This document shows positions 11,645-22,239 of a stretch of DNA of 64,000 nt, one piece after another. A program made the position numbers and the translations under genes. Each line of letters begins with the position of its first letter. The first letter of the stretch is position 1. A model generated the notes under the pieces. That model worked only from the letters and a program-made list of their open reading frames with translations. It had not been told where the DNA came from and searched no databases. Location: contig PUFA01000007.1 of NCBI GenBank assembly GCA_003508835.1, positions 15,089,001 to 15,153,000 on the forward strand, written 5' to 3'. The DNA is from Eonycteris spelaea (Eukaryota; Chordata; Mammalia; Chiroptera; Pteropodidae).

Positions 11645-11795
11645 TTCCGTAGTGGTTGAGAGCACAGGTCCCTATCCTGGCCTTACCATTTACTAGCTAG
11701 GCCTCAGTTTCCTAATAAAAGGCAGTTCATGGTATTTACTTCACTTTTTACAGTATTAAATGAATTATGTGGAAACCACTTTGTCTCAGATTTAT
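11645..11795 (+). repeat. MIR SINE, sense
   Basis: 'accatttactagctaggcc' joins directly to 'tcagtttcctaataaaaggc' and then 'tattaaatgaattatgtgg'. The central segment between 'agctag' and 'cctcag' is deleted. Confidence 0.75.
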
Positions 11796-12004
11796 AACAC
11801 CAGCAGTTTTTCACTTTCTTTAGCTACTTAAAAAGTGTTGTTTTCATGACTGTGAGTTTGAGTAGAGGTACTGGAGGGTTTCCAATTTGTACTAAAATAA
11901 CACAGTTTTTGGGAGTCATTCTCAAGAGCAGGGATCCAGCCTTTGTCGAATGAAGGTACCAATTAGGACTTCAGAATACCAAAGAATCCTAGGTACTGGT
12001 TCAC
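11796..12004. other. No recognised feature
   Basis: A short spacer between MIR and a long antisense L2. Nothing is identified. Confidence 0.4.
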
Positions 12005-12655
12005 AATTATTTTTAACAAATATTTGTAGATGCTGTGGTGTCAGAAACCAAATGGGCACCAGGTGTACAATAATAATTTAGACACAGTCCCTATCCTTAA
12101 GAAGCACAAAATTTAGAGGAAGAGCAAGGCCTATAAGCAAATATTTGGAGGACTTGGACTCACCAAAGTGACAATTCAGTGTTGATGGATGAGTAGGAGT
12201 TTTCTGAAAAGAGCAGAAAAGGCATTTCAAGTGGAAGAAGGAGAAAGAACAAACCAAAGAGGCCTAAAGGAATATTTCTTGATTAATTGTTCAGTTATTT
12301 GGAATGGCTTGAGCTCTGGACACACAGAGGCATGTCTCTGGAGATGAACTTGGGCAGGTAGGCTGTGTTGAGAATCATGCTGAGAAATTTTGACTGTATT
12401 CCAGATGCTGGAAACTACTGAAGACATTAGATGAAAGGGTAACCTGATTAGACTTGTATTTTAGAAAGGTAACTTGGCATGGCACCTGTGTGGAGGGCAG
12501 ATGGAGGAGGCATGAGCCTGGAGTTAGAACAGTTTGGAAGATTCTGGGTACTCCAAGTGAGGGTGACAGGGTCTGGATGTTGAGGGAGAGGATGGATTCA
12601 AGAGACATTTCAGAGAAAAAAGTGGGCAGGACTTGGGACCAGAAATAAAGCGCTG
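12005..12655 (-). repeat. Long L2 LINE, antisense
   Basis: At about 650 bases this is one of the longest repeat copies here. 'gttgatggatgagtaggag', 'ggcatttcaagtggaagaag', 'attttgactgtattcc' and 'acctgattagacttgtattt' follow the antisense L2 body in order. The reading frame is broken. Confidence 0.8.
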
Positions 12656-12659
12656 GACA

Positions 12660-13000
12660 AGAGGAAGAGTTCAAATCCATTTACTTAGCGCTTACTTTGT
12701 GCCAGCACTGTGCAGAGCACTAGAGTTATAAAAACAATCACAAAATGGTTCCTGGGTTTAAGTAGCTGGAAGGGGATGCAAGTATAATAATCAATACGTG
12801 CAATGCAACCTCATGTATGCAATGATAGATATGCATACGATACATAGGAGGCTGCCAAGAATAGTTCTGTTTTCTAGCTCCAGTGACTTGGTGGATGTTA
12901 ATGTGCCTTGAATAAGCAGAAAAAAGGAAGAGGAGTGGGTTTCTGGAGGTCTTTAATGTATTGGTTTTGATGTTCATGAGGCAGTTGGAACTTAAGATAT
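12660..13000 (-). repeat. Second L2 LINE, antisense
   Basis: It restarts at the L2 3' terminus ('agcgcttactttgtgccagc'), so it is a separate copy from the preceding one. It continues to 'gaggcagttggaacttaag'-type body sequence with an internal gap. Confidence 0.7.
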
Positions 13001-13118
13001 TCTAGCAATAGTCAGTCACAGTCAAGCTCATCCTGGATTTGCAAGAGTTACAGAAAAAAAAAAACCAAAAAACAACCAGTGTCTTTCCAAACCCTGCAGG
13101 CATGATGTTTCTCCTTTT

Positions 13119-13121
13119 AAG

Positions 13122-13157
<36 letters not shown>
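13119..13157 (+). repeat. (TTG)n microsatellite
   Basis: About 12 uninterrupted units. Translation of the antisense strand gives a meaningless threonine run, so nearby open frames crossing it should be ignored. Confidence 0.95.
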
Positions 13158-14084
13158 GAATATAAGAGAGAGACAGACTATTAATTGCCTCTTTGCCTCC
13201 CACAGTCCTGACTTGGGTTTAAAAAATTCTTCCTGCACTAATTACAAGGGTTCTGTCTATTCACCCTGAGAACTTCTGATTCAATTAAAAACATAGGAAT
13301 AGCATTGAAGGCTAAACTTGTTTTTATTTGCAAGCAAGAAGACGATATCCTGAGGGTCTCATAGTCAGCTTTGCCTTCTAAAAGTCAGATGCCCTATATC
13401 TTTACCTAATATGGATTCAACAATTTATGGGTAGGTGGAGGTTTATGCAAAACATTTCATAGTTTGCAAAGATTAATGAAAGAGCCAAGTGTAAATACAT
13501 TAACTTAAGCAACTACCATGGGAGCAGGATTAACAAATGGTAGCAGTGAGTATATGAAAACTAACTTAGAAACTATTTCTCAGTCTGTATTGCTTTTTTT
13601 TTTTTTCTTAATAGAAAATTTCTTTTGGGGAGCTCAAAAAATTTGGCCAATGCTGTCCTGGTTTCAACCCTCGTCTGGAGTCTCTAATGTGCTAGTTCAC
13701 TGGAAACAATTATAACCCTGATGCTAGGAATCAAGGATGACATATGATTATAGGTTTTCCATATAATAGTGAGACAGAAGTTTTATGCATCACTGTGTTC
13801 AGGGGGAACAAGATTATAAGGAATGAGCATAAACAGATCCAAGATATTGCTTTATGTGAGCATAAAGAAGGCATCCGAGGCCAACTGTGTTAGCACCTAA
13901 CGGTGGTCCTCAGCCTCATGGATTTCACTCATCTTTTGAGCGCTGGAGTTTTGGGGGCAAATAATCTGCAATTTTGCCAATACAAAACCTATTATTGACT
14001 ATTCTTCTCATTTGTGAAATGCATTTTAATACCCAAGTGTAATAATGTAGAAGGACATGGTGGCAATGACTGCTCGGTGTTCAA
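13158..14084. other. No recognised feature
   Basis: Apparently unique DNA leading up to the CpG-rich block, with a T-run near 13591-13605. Confidence 0.45.
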
Positions 14085-14101
14085 CAAAAGCCACAGCCGG
14101 G

Positions 14102-14115
14102 ACTACAGTTCCCAG
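14102..14115 (+). promoter_or_regulatory. ZNF143/THAP11-type promoter motif
   Basis: 'actacagttcccag' fits ACTAYRNNNCCCR, a motif enriched near mammalian transcription starts. The same motif occurs in the related repeat consensus, so chance inheritance is possible. Confidence 0.5.
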
Positions 14116-14149
14116 CCTCCCTTGCTGTTAAATGGAGCACGGGGATGCG

Positions 14150-14157
14150 GCGGAAGT
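14150..14157 (+). promoter_or_regulatory. ETS/GABP-type motif
   Basis: 'gcggaagt' fits SCGGAAGY exactly. It is about 35 bases downstream of the ZNF143-type site, a spacing compatible with a TATA-less CpG promoter. Confidence 0.45.
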
Positions 14158-14887
14158 GAGTTTAGCCACTTGGTGTCCTGGCCCTTAAAAACCTCCCATG
14201 ATCTCCCTCTCCCTAGTTGCCCACGTGCGGGAAAAATGCTGAAACTCCTGCCGAGGACCCGAGGCCCTACTGGTGGCTGAGCGACGGGAGTCCGAGTGCC
14301 CAAAAGGCCAGTGCCGACCCGGAACATTCTCAGTGGACTGCGAGTGAGCAGAGCAGGTGCTGAGCTGAAACTCCGACCCCCGAAGCGGGGACATTGGGAG
14401 CGTGATGAGGCTCATTCCGGGAAGGAGGGGAAAAAACTGGAACGTGGAACCAGCTGCTTCTAGAATCAGCTGCTGCCGTCAGGTAAGAAAGTGGTGCTCA
14501 GGTGATGTTGATAGGTAAAACAGAACAGCCCACAAAAACACAAAACGCCATGAAAGAGCATATTCCTTACCTCGCTGCTCCAGCCTTGCAAGCTCGTTCT
14601 AGCCCCACTACTGGTAGAACCTTCAAGAAAAAGCTATCAAAGCGTAATGTGGTTTGCTGAATTCCAGCCCCGGATTGTGAAGCTGGGTAGGGAAAGGGTG
14701 GGTTTTCAGAAGAGTCAATAGCTTAATTACCAGCATAGTAAGAAGTATACTTTTATTATATTAAACCATCAAGATTTTTGATATTTGTTATACTAGCTAA
14801 TCAGAACATCTCAAAACTAGATTTAAATGGGACAAATTTAATTTTATAAAAACCTGCTACAATTTCTTTTTATCTTATTTCATTAAG

Positions 14888-14947
14888 AATTTGGTGAAAA
14901 TCCACCTCCCGGCACTGTCCGTGGCCGGTGTGTGGACTCTGGCGCAG
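14888..14947 (+). other. Candidate second exon of a short transcript
   Basis: Preceded by a pyrimidine-rich tract ('tttctttttatcttatttc') ending in AAG at 14887 and followed by donor 'gcgcag|gtaacg' (GT at 14948). The 60-base segment holds several CpG. Splicing from the donor at 14483 would remove a GT-AG intron of 405 bases. The AAG acceptor is weaker than CAG, so this is a guess. Confidence 0.22.
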
Positions 14948-15534
14948 GTAACGCCACCCTTCCCTCCAGGTATTTGTTTCTGCTCCCAGGTTTGCACAGA
15001 GTGGCTGGAAACAGGGGGTAGGAACAGGGGAAAGTGGAAGATGAAGTGATGTTTACTACCAGTTTCCTTTGGGCTCTTTGGATTGGCTTTAATTCCTTTG
15101 GTTAGAGGAGTAGAGTGAAAGCTGACCTGTTTGTTTTGTGAGAGATCTCGTCAAAGGATTTTGGTCAACACTTGACAGAACTGTTCAAGAAGAGCTTCTT
15201 TGGGGTCCAGGTGACAAAGTGTGGCATAGAGATGGGCAAGAGTTTATATTTTGTACACTTCTTTATGGTCCTTGGCAGGCCCTGTGCTCTGTTAGCGCCA
15301 AACTTGAGTGCTGAGTACATCCCAAGAAGGCACACGAGCTGGCCTCTCTGGCCTCAGCTGTTCTTCTCCTCTTCCACTCACCTGGTCTCCTAGCTGTTTT
15401 TGGGACAGGCCTGCTTCCCCATCGGGACCTTATTGAAATACTTGCAGTGACCAGTAGAACAATGGTCTCTCTTATCTTCTGTGTTTTGCCCATGGCCACT
15501 TCTCCTTTAAAGATATATTCCATTCCTTTTATCC
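14948..15534. other. No recognised feature
   Basis: No repeat or exon is recognised before the L2 fragment at 15535. Confidence 0.4.
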
Positions 15535-15667
15535 TTTAAGAGTCACCTTTAGACATAATTTCTTCTGGGAAAACTTCCTACCCTCAAGGCTGGGTCCATT
15601 GTCCACACCAATCATAGCATCCATCATGGTGTATTTTGATGGCCTACTTTATTATAATTTAGAATAA
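15535..15667 (+). repeat. L2 LINE 3' region, sense
   Basis: 'agtcacctttagacataatt', 'tcttctgggaaaacttcct' and 'caatcatagcatccatcatg' parallel the L2 'cacctcctctgggaagccttcc ... catagcacttatcac' region. Its right end is replaced by an LTR. Confidence 0.65.
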
Positions 15668-15901
15668 GATTGTCTTAGTTGTCTTGAGCTACATAACAGA
15701 ATATCTTGGACTGGATGGCTTAAAGCACAGAATTTATTTCTCATAGTTCTGGAGGTTGGAAGTCAGACCAGCGTGCCAGTATGGTTGGGTTCTGATGAGC
15801 GCTCTCTTCCTGGCTTGCAGATAGATACCTTCTCTCTTTGTGCTACATGGCCTTAATGGTGTGCATGGAGGCAGGGATAGGGGAGGGCGGGGGAAAGGGA
15901 A

Positions 15902-15949
<48 letters not shown>

Positions 15950-16170
15950 AGAGATTGAGATTGAGATAATGAGAATTTTTTCTTTTCCTTTAAGGCCACC
16001 AATCCAATTGGATTAGGACTCCACTCTTATGACCTTGTTTAAACTTAATTGCTCCAAAAAGTTCTATCTCTAAATACAGTCGTATTGGAGGCTAAGACTT
16101 CAAAATATGAATGAACTTTGAGTATGGGTGACAGGGGTGGGGGGGGAGTGCACAATTCAGTCCATACAAA
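15668..16170 (-). mobile_element. MLT1-type solo LTR, antisense, with internal (GA)n
   Basis: Antisense MaLR LTR: 'gtcttagttgtcttgagcta', 'cttaaagcacagaatttat', 'tcatagttctggaggttgg', 'accaatccaattggattagg' and 'cacaattcagtccatac'. A (GA)n array sits inside it and lengthens the copy to about 500 bases. Confidence 0.85.
15906..15947 (+). repeat. (GA)n microsatellite within LTR
   Basis: About 20 uninterrupted GA units, then a decaying 'gagattgagattgagat' tail. MLT1-type LTRs often carry a CT/GA-rich segment at this place, so the array probably grew from LTR sequence. H-DNA is possible. Confidence 0.95.
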
Positions 16171-17394
16171 GATACTGCTTTGAATTCTATTAATTAAATG
16201 TCAAACATTCACTAAATAGGGACTAATATAGATATAACCAGCAGTAGGCACATGAGGATGAAATGGGAAAGAAAGAAGGGTGAGTTATCAGGAACTGAGG
16301 AGAGAAAGGTGGTTCATCTTTGGCATGTTTCAGATGGTGTTTGACATTGGAAGACCAGTCTAAACAGTGATATTCCAGGATGCCATCAATTAAAAAATGA
16401 ACAAATAGGACCAGAGGTGTCTTTCAGCACAGGAGATCTGTAAGGAGGGGCAGGATCCAGCTCTTAGAGGCTGGAACCAGGTGCTAAGGTGTTTGGCAGA
16501 GAAATAGGGCATTTGGTCTCTTGTACCAAATTTTTTGTCTCAAAGGTCCTTGATTTGGTAATGGGGAGTCAGAGGAGATGCTCGATTAGGAAGGGCCCGA
16601 GGATGCAGTGTGTCCTGGGTTACAAAGACAATCCTGAGAAGTTGACGGGGTAGGAACCTCAAGCAGCGACAAGGGAGTCTGGTAGCTGTGCTGGTCACTA
16701 AGGTTTCTCAGGGTTGGAAACCTTACCTACTCATGATTATTCCTGCAATCCGAGAACCTTCCTCCTCACTGGCCTGCAGGAGTTTCCAGAGTAACCTACA
16801 AAAATACAAAAAAAAGCCTTGTATAATCACTGGCAATTTTATTATCATTGGAATGTCAGGAGCCTCCAGGGGCTGAGAGAGCAGTGTAATGTCTCAAGCT
16901 TTGCATCCAGGTTTATGGCAGTAACAGAAGTCTCTTCTCCCCACGAAGAACTCCTCTTCCCTTGCAGAGGGACAACTTTTGATGTCAAAACTCTGACAAC
17001 CAGGGCAAATGGTAGCTCCAGATTCCTACTGCTTCAGGCCCTCTATACGGTTAAGACCTGCATCAGGCTTTTGAATATCCAAATTATCTAACTTTTAGAA
17101 CCGTGGGAGAACATGGGAGATTGTCAGGATGTCTTAATAGACCTTTGTCTCCTAACAGAAGGAATCAAGCAGTTATCTGCAGATTTGTAGGACAGCGAAA
17201 TAGTTCTACCTCATAACTACCCAATCCCAAGCAGTGGAAAGGTTTTGCATAAGATTTCAAGATTGTTCCAAATCGCTTTATGTTTTCAGTTGTTTCTACT
17301 TACTTTGTGGCTTCTGACATTCTGATTTACTCTTCAGCCCACACCCCAGGTGCCTGTAGTCATGACCAGCTTACATTATTCTGCAGGAAGCAAG
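16171..17394. other. No recognised feature
   Basis: 1.2 kb without a recognisable repeat. Two overlapping short frames (16688-17091) carry no domain and no splice context. Confidence 0.45.
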
Positions 17395-17572
17395 ATGTCA
17401 CAGAAGTTAGGGTCCTGGGTTTGTGACATTTTGGCTTAGGCTCTTTAAGCCTCAACTTTCTTGTTTAGAGGATGAGTTTAATAAGAGTCTGTCTCTTCTA
17501 GGGTCCCCAATGAAATGATGCATGTAAATGGCCTCATAGTAAGCATCCAACGAATGTGAGATGTTAACATCA
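17395..17572 (+). repeat. MIR SINE, sense
   Basis: Worn but ordered MIR features: 'gggtcctgggtttgtgaca', 'agcctcaactttcttgttta', then 'caatgaaatgatgcatgtaa' and 'agtaagcatccaacgaatg'. Confidence 0.7.
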
Positions 17573-17584
17573 CATTCACACCTC

Positions 17585-17700
17585 CTATATTGGAGTGTCC
17601 ATTCCCTGAAGACAAAAGATGCTCTTAATTATCTCCAGGTCATCACACAGTCTGTAACGCATAACAAGAGGTCAGTGATAGCTCAGTGAATAAGGAAATA
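17585..17700 (+). repeat. L2 LINE 3' end, sense
   Basis: Resembles the L2 terminus around 'agtgtccattccctgaagac' and 'gctcagtgaataaggaaata'. A strongly eroded copy. Confidence 0.45.
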
Positions 17701-17759
17701 AGCCACTGAACTTGCCAGACCACCTCAGGCCACACCTGTCCCTTAGCACTCTACTGAAA

Positions 17760-17890
17760 GTTGGAGATTTATTAAGGGTATTATGCTGGGGTTACAATGT
17801 TGACTAAGATTGCGCAGTTACAATTCAATTTAAATGTGATGGAGAGACAAGAACAATATACTATGGGAGGCTCTAGGAAGGGCCCTGTGA
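17760..17890 (-). repeat. L2 LINE 3' end, antisense
   Basis: 'gagatttattaagggtatta' followed by 'ctggggttacaatgttgact' and 'tgatggagagacaagaaca' fits the reverse complement of the L2 3' end. Confidence 0.55.
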
Positions 17891-17934
17891 TGGAATAAGC
17901 TTGTCCACAAATGCTTTGAGAGGAAATGTGTATG

Positions 17935-18462
17935 TCCCCTTCCCTTGAATCTGGTCTTGTTCTGAGACCGTGTTGACCTGTAGAAGATGGCAGATAGGAT
18001 GGCTCACCCCAGCTTTAAAGAAGTGACAGAATCCTCTCTTGGAAGGCTTGTTCTGGGGGAAACCAGCTGCCCTGTAATGGGCCGGACTGTTCTGAGACTG
18101 GCATGCTGTGAGGAGGCTGAGGCTAACTGTGCAGAGAGGCTGTGGGGAGAGAGAGGCCCAGGGAGCTCTGGTGATTCAGCCGTTCCAGCCGGCTGCCAAC
18201 ATCTGAGTGAAGAATCCCACCTTGAGTAACTATAGAAGAACCTAGGAATTCAAATGGGCTCCAGAACCGAGGCCTCAGACAGGTGGCCCCTGGCAGGTGG
18301 TCCCAGCCATCTCGAGTTATGCAAGCCGCCCCTTGCCCTTTCAGTTCTGGCGTGCGCAAAGCCTAATTTGCAAAATCGTGAGCTTCATAATCTGATGGCC
18401 GTTGTACTACTTAGTTTTCGGGCGGTATGTTACGTAGCAATAGGCAACAGGAACAGGACCCT
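17935..18462 (+). mobile_element. Ancient LTR-like element
   Basis: The series 'cttcccttgaatctggtctt', 'agaggctgtggggagagaga', 'acatctgagtgaagaatccc', then 'aatcgtgagcttcataatct' and 'gtatgttacgtagcaatagg' follows a common mammalian LTR-type repeat ending in 'gttacgcagcaatagataac'. I cannot name the subfamily. Its 3' part merges into a CpG-rich block. Confidence 0.6.
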
Positions 18463-18840
18463 CATCTGGCTTGGAAGACAATGAAGAAATCCCGCATATC
18501 GCAGGTACATTGGAGGACAGAACACACGTAGTCGCAGAAGTCTCAGACAACACCTGCTGCCAAATTATTCTCTGCTTTCACGTGTGAAGGCTGGAGGCCA
18601 GTGCCTCTTCAGGCCTGAGGTCTTACAGTCTTCGCTCTGTCGGCGAACTTCATGGAAAGTGCTGATTTTGGTCCTTATAAAGAACCGCTAGCTGTGTGGG
18701 GCGTGCGGGTCTCCTGGGGGCCGGCCCTGCAATTTGCCGCAGTGGCTCCCCTCCCCCGGCTCTACGGGTCGTCACTGCAGGCCGCTCGTTCAGCCTTCCC
18801 TCCACCCGTGGTTCCGTGTCGTGGACTGCTACCTAATTCT
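18311..18840 (+). promoter_or_regulatory. CpG-rich block with TATA-like box; candidate promoter
   Basis: About 30 CpG in 530 bases. A TATA-like 'ccttataaagaacc' lies at about 18673-18686, followed by strongly G+C-rich sequence, so transcription could start near 18705. The left part overlaps the 3' end of an LTR-like element. A 96-codon frame (18652-18942) crosses it but has no recognisable domain. Confidence 0.35.
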
Positions 18841-18984
18841 GCTGCCTCATCTGCTTTGCCAGAGGTCCTGCCCTTCTCGATTCTCAATAATTATTTTTTC
18901 TGTTGCTTTTCGTTGGCATTACTGGGTCCTGAGATCCCTTGAACCTTTACCCCTCCAATACTCCTGTGTGTCATGTTGCAGAAG

Positions 18985-19237
18985 AGCAGCATGATGGAGG
19001 GATTCAGGTTGCAGGCCCTGCAGTCAGACTGCCTGAGTCGAAGTCCGATTCTGCCTCTTGTAGTACGTGCCCTTGCAATCTCCGTGCTTCGGTTTCCTCA
19101 GCTACAAAGTGAGGGCAGTGGTGGTGCCTGCCTCATAGGGTCGGTGTGAGGATAAGAGAGAGCATTCATATAATGCACAGAACAGTGCCTGGCATGTAGC
19201 AGATGTCCAATAAATATGTTGACTTTTATTATTCATA
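18985..19237 (+). repeat. Nearly full-length MIR SINE
   Basis: The best MIR in the window. It runs from a 'caggccctgcagtcagactg' start through 'cttcggtttcctcagctaca' and 'cctgcctcatagggtcgg' to 'aacagtgcctggcatgtagc' and 'ccaataaatatgttgac'. Confidence 0.93.
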
Positions 19238-19284
19238 ACATGCACCTTGCAGTATGGTAATAACCTGCCAATTTATGGGTCGCT

Positions 19285-19405
19285 CGCTAGATTCTAATTT
19301 CCTGGAGGACAGATAGTGTTTTGAGCACTGTCGCCGCTAATTCCCTGCACAGTGTGTGACATATATTAGGCACTCAATAACTGCTTCTTGAGCGAGTGAA
19401 TGCCA
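19285..19405 (+). repeat. L2 LINE 3' end, sense
   Basis: 'tagattctaatttcctggag', 'gcacagtgtgtgacatatat' and 'ggcactcaataactgcttct' match the L2 terminus closely. Confidence 0.85.
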
Positions 19406-20034
19406 CAAAAACAAATGAAAGAGTGTTCTACCAGTGGAAGGTCAATAATATCTATAAAAGAAAAAGGCAGCAAAAGTCGGACAGCAGCTTGATTTTATAG
19501 AACGTACTCGATATCATTCCAAGAGTCAGAAGGACAGCAAGTTGGGAGGTAGGTGTAAAACAACCATATTCTTCTGTGTGGTTCTCATAAATGGTTTCTG
19601 TAATTACTGTGTTCTTAACATGCTTGACAATGTAAAATAGTAATGATCGGATTCCTGAAAAAGTTGAGATGTGGGATCTTCAGCCTGAAACACCTTGATT
19701 ATTCTTGGAGAGGCTGCTTAAACGAAAGGAGAACTACTTATTTATACATAAGATCCACCTTGTTGAAGAAAGGATTTAGTGTGGCGTACAGAGATTCATG
19801 TAATAGTTCAATGCGATAAAATAAATGAACGTGAAGTGATGGAATTGAGTCTTCAGAAAAATGTGGGTTAGAAAACTAGATGAAATTGGCAGTGAGGTTT
19901 GTTCCCAAAATGCTTGCTGTGCAGTCCTATACTTTTTTTTTTTTTCCCAGAGGTGGGTTACAAATTTGAAGCTGAACTTTCTACCGCTTTTTATGTGAAA
20001 ACCATAAAATAACCAATTACATGAGTCATGCTTT
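19406..20034. other. No recognised feature
   Basis: No repeat is recognised. T-run at about 19932-19945. Confidence 0.4.
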
Positions 20035-20150
20035 GGAATAATAATGCTAACAGCTAGCATTTATCAAGTGCTTACTCTTTGCCAGCTGCTGCGCCAAGTG
20101 CTTCGTGTGTGTTAGCTCTGAATCCTCACGTTGATCCTAGGAGGTATGTC
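20035..20150 (-). repeat. MIR SINE 3' half, antisense
   Basis: 'gcatttatcaagtgcttact', 'ctgctgcgccaagtgcttcg' and 'ctaggaggtatgtc' match antisense MIR. Confidence 0.8.
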
Positions 20151-20419
20151 CTAGGCCTGGGTCATGCAGTTCTCACACAGTTTTGAAACCAGGCACCTTG
20201 GCTCCATGCTTTTAAAACCTGTCAGTTGTTTCAAATGAGAACAACTAGATCTCATATTAAGAAACTGGAGGAAATTTTTTCTTGTGAGTTCTTGAATTTT
20301 CCCAGGAGTGTCATCTGACAAGTATGGAAGATCACCACCCCGCCCCAATCCCGATCAGAAAAGGAAGTTGAGTGTGTGCTCATCTAAGCTACTTCTCGAA
20401 GATGACCCCAGATTCGCAG

Positions 20420-20522
20420 AGTCAGCCTCACCTGGGCACTTGTTAGAACTGCAAAGAGAAGCTCTGAGGGTGGAGCTTCACAATCAGCATTTTGACAAAC
20501 CCTCCAGGAGCTTCTGATGTGT
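20420..20522 (+). mobile_element. MER3-type hAT-Charlie MITE, 3' part
   Basis: 'cctcacctgggcacttgtta', 'gaactgcaaagagaagctct' and 'accctccaggagcttctgat' match MER3-like elements. The 5' terminal repeat is missing. Confidence 0.7.
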
Positions 20523-20974
20523 GCTCTTCTGAGGACTGGTCTCTTGGTGCAGAAGGAGACTCTAGCTTCTTAGGACCATGGTAAGGAGCTTCGGGAGGTA
20601 GAACGGCTTATGAAATCATGGTGCCAGTCTCAGGGGGATTGGACTCCTGTACTCAGGACCCTAGAGAACTAGGAGATGCTGTAAAAACCACGGCTTTGTT
20701 GCTGACTGATCCATTGGGTCACAGAGAAAGAATGCAGTGTAACAGTAATGCCTCCTTACATGAGTTAGCTATGAACAGTTTGACAATGTGTTTTCCTTAT
20801 ATTTTCTCATGAGAGTCTTAAATCACCAATGTGAATTACAGATTTTTATACTGAGAAGGTTTTACAGGTGAAGAATTAGATGCTCAGAGATCATGCATTG
20901 ATACCTCTCAGAAGCAGAACTTGAGTCTTACGTCTTCTGCCTCTGGCTATTTTTCAACACTTTCTCTTCTTTCT
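20523..20974. other. No recognised feature
   Basis: No repeat or exon is recognised. MIR-like fragments such as 'ttacaggtgaagaattagat' near 20865 are too short to call. Confidence 0.4.
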
Positions 20975-21545
20975 GCTTCCAGCCACACCTGCTGTCTTTC
21001 ATCTGGATTATTGCTATGTCTTCCTTACTGGTTTCCTTTTGTTCACTCTTAGCCTTTTCTGATCCATTCTTATTAAGTCATTCATTTAATTTTTTTCTTT
21101 CTGGAACACCTTACCAGCTACTGTTTTGAGTTATGAACTAAGCAGTGATCAAAGTCACGGAGCTGGTACTCAGGAGCTGGCATTGTGGCAACAGGGATCC
21201 TGGTAAGACTTTAATACAGATCATGTTTTTATGGGTGTTTAAAATTGTTTAAAGGCTTCCACTGTACTCAGAACACAATTCACACACCTCGCGGTGGCTA
21301 ACAAGGCCTTCCTGCTCTGTCCCGTCCTCTTGCCAATCTCATCTTCAGCTCTCTTCCTTGTTCCTCATGCTCCTTCCACACTGACCGAATCTCAGCTCCG
21401 TGCACACCCCAAGAACCTCCCCAACTTTGGCTCTTTGAACATCCCGTTCCACTGCCTGGCATGCTCTTCTCCTCGTTCTTTGTATGCCAAAATTCTTTTC
21501 CTCCTTTGGGTCTCAAAGTAGGTGCACCTTTTTAGAGAGGATTTC
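20975..21545 (+). repeat. Long L2 LINE, sense, probably interrupted
   Basis: 'ttcatctggattattgctat' and 'cttccttactggtttccttt' begin the match. It resumes at 'gatcatgtttttatgggtg' and continues through 'tgcctggcatgctcttctcc' to 'gagaggatttccccatctg'. The 21095-21210 part does not follow L2 and may be an insertion. Confidence 0.8.
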
Positions 21546-21555
21546 CCCATCTGTC

Positions 21556-21893
21556 TTAATTCAGTTGGGGTGAACTAGCAAAATACAACAGATTGAGTAG
21601 AGTATAGACAAGAGAAATATTTTTCACAGTTTTGGAGGCTGGAAGTGCCAGCGTCGTCCAGAGAGGGTCCTCTTCATGGGTCATAACGGGTGCCTTCTTG
21701 TCCTGACTTGGTGGAATTTGTCAGAGATCACTGTGGGGTCTCTAAGAACACTAATCCCATGCTGGAGTGCTCCACCCTTATGACCTGAGTGCTTGCTAAA
21801 GGTCCCATCTCCTAATACCATCACATTGGGCATTAGGATTTTAACATATGAATTTCATGGTGATATAAATATCCACTCCATCCAATATGTAAT
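21556..21893 (-). mobile_element. MLT1A-type solo LTR, antisense
   Basis: 'cacagttttggaggctggaa', 'aacactaatcccatgctgga', 'tccacccttatgacctgagt', 'aataccatcacattgggcat' and 'aggattttaacatatgaatt' match MLT1A closely. It follows L2 directly. Confidence 0.9.
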
Positions 21894-21904
21894 ATCCAAG
21901 GTGG

Positions 21905-22140
21905 CTTTTTCATTCAAGTGCTGTCACCTGGCTGGGATGGATGACTAGCCAGAGCTCTGTGGGCCTCTCCCCATAACCTCTCTACACAGATAGCTTGAGC
22001 TTCCTCCCAGCCTGGCAGTCTCAGGACAGTCAGACCCATGTCATGGCAGCTGGCTTCCAGGAGGGGATTCTGCTACTTCTCGTAAAGCCTGAGTGAAGCA
22101 TCACGTTTGCCATATTCTACTGGTCAACACACTCCGAGAA
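21905..22140 (-). mobile_element. Second MaLR-like LTR fragment, antisense
   Basis: 'gggcctctccccataacctc', 'catgtcatggcagctggctt' and 'gccatattctactggtcaac' follow the antisense pattern of another old MaLR-like LTR. Both LTRs lie end to end, so the locus is a nested or serial insertion site. Confidence 0.6.
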
Positions 22141-22239
22141 CCAGGTCAGATTAAAGAAGTAGGGACGCAGATGTCTCCTCTCGATGGAGTGAGTGAGGCA
22201 ATGCCAGAGTTTGTGAACAAGCTTACTCCAGAGCAAAGC

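Larger units (their letters stand above)
14085..14482 (+). promoter_or_regulatory. CpG-rich block; candidate promoter plus first exon
   Basis: About 21 CpG in 385 bases, against a nearly CpG-free background. It contains an exact ACTAYRNNNCCCR (ZNF143-type) site and an exact SCGGAAGY (ETS/GABP-type) site about 50 bases apart, and ends with a strong splice donor, 'gtcag|gtaagaaag' (GT at 14483). The sequence partly follows an old interspersed repeat ('gactacagttcccagcctcc', 'ctggcccttaaaaacctccc'), so the promoter may be repeat-derived. Retained CpG in an old repeat suggests an unmethylated germline state. Transcription is inferred, not shown; any product is probably noncoding because the block has no convincing long frame. 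Confidence 0.45.

Noticed and set aside
13002..13269. Open frames on both strands across 13.1 kb
   Set aside because: They exist because the (TTG)n microsatellite has no stop codon in those frames.
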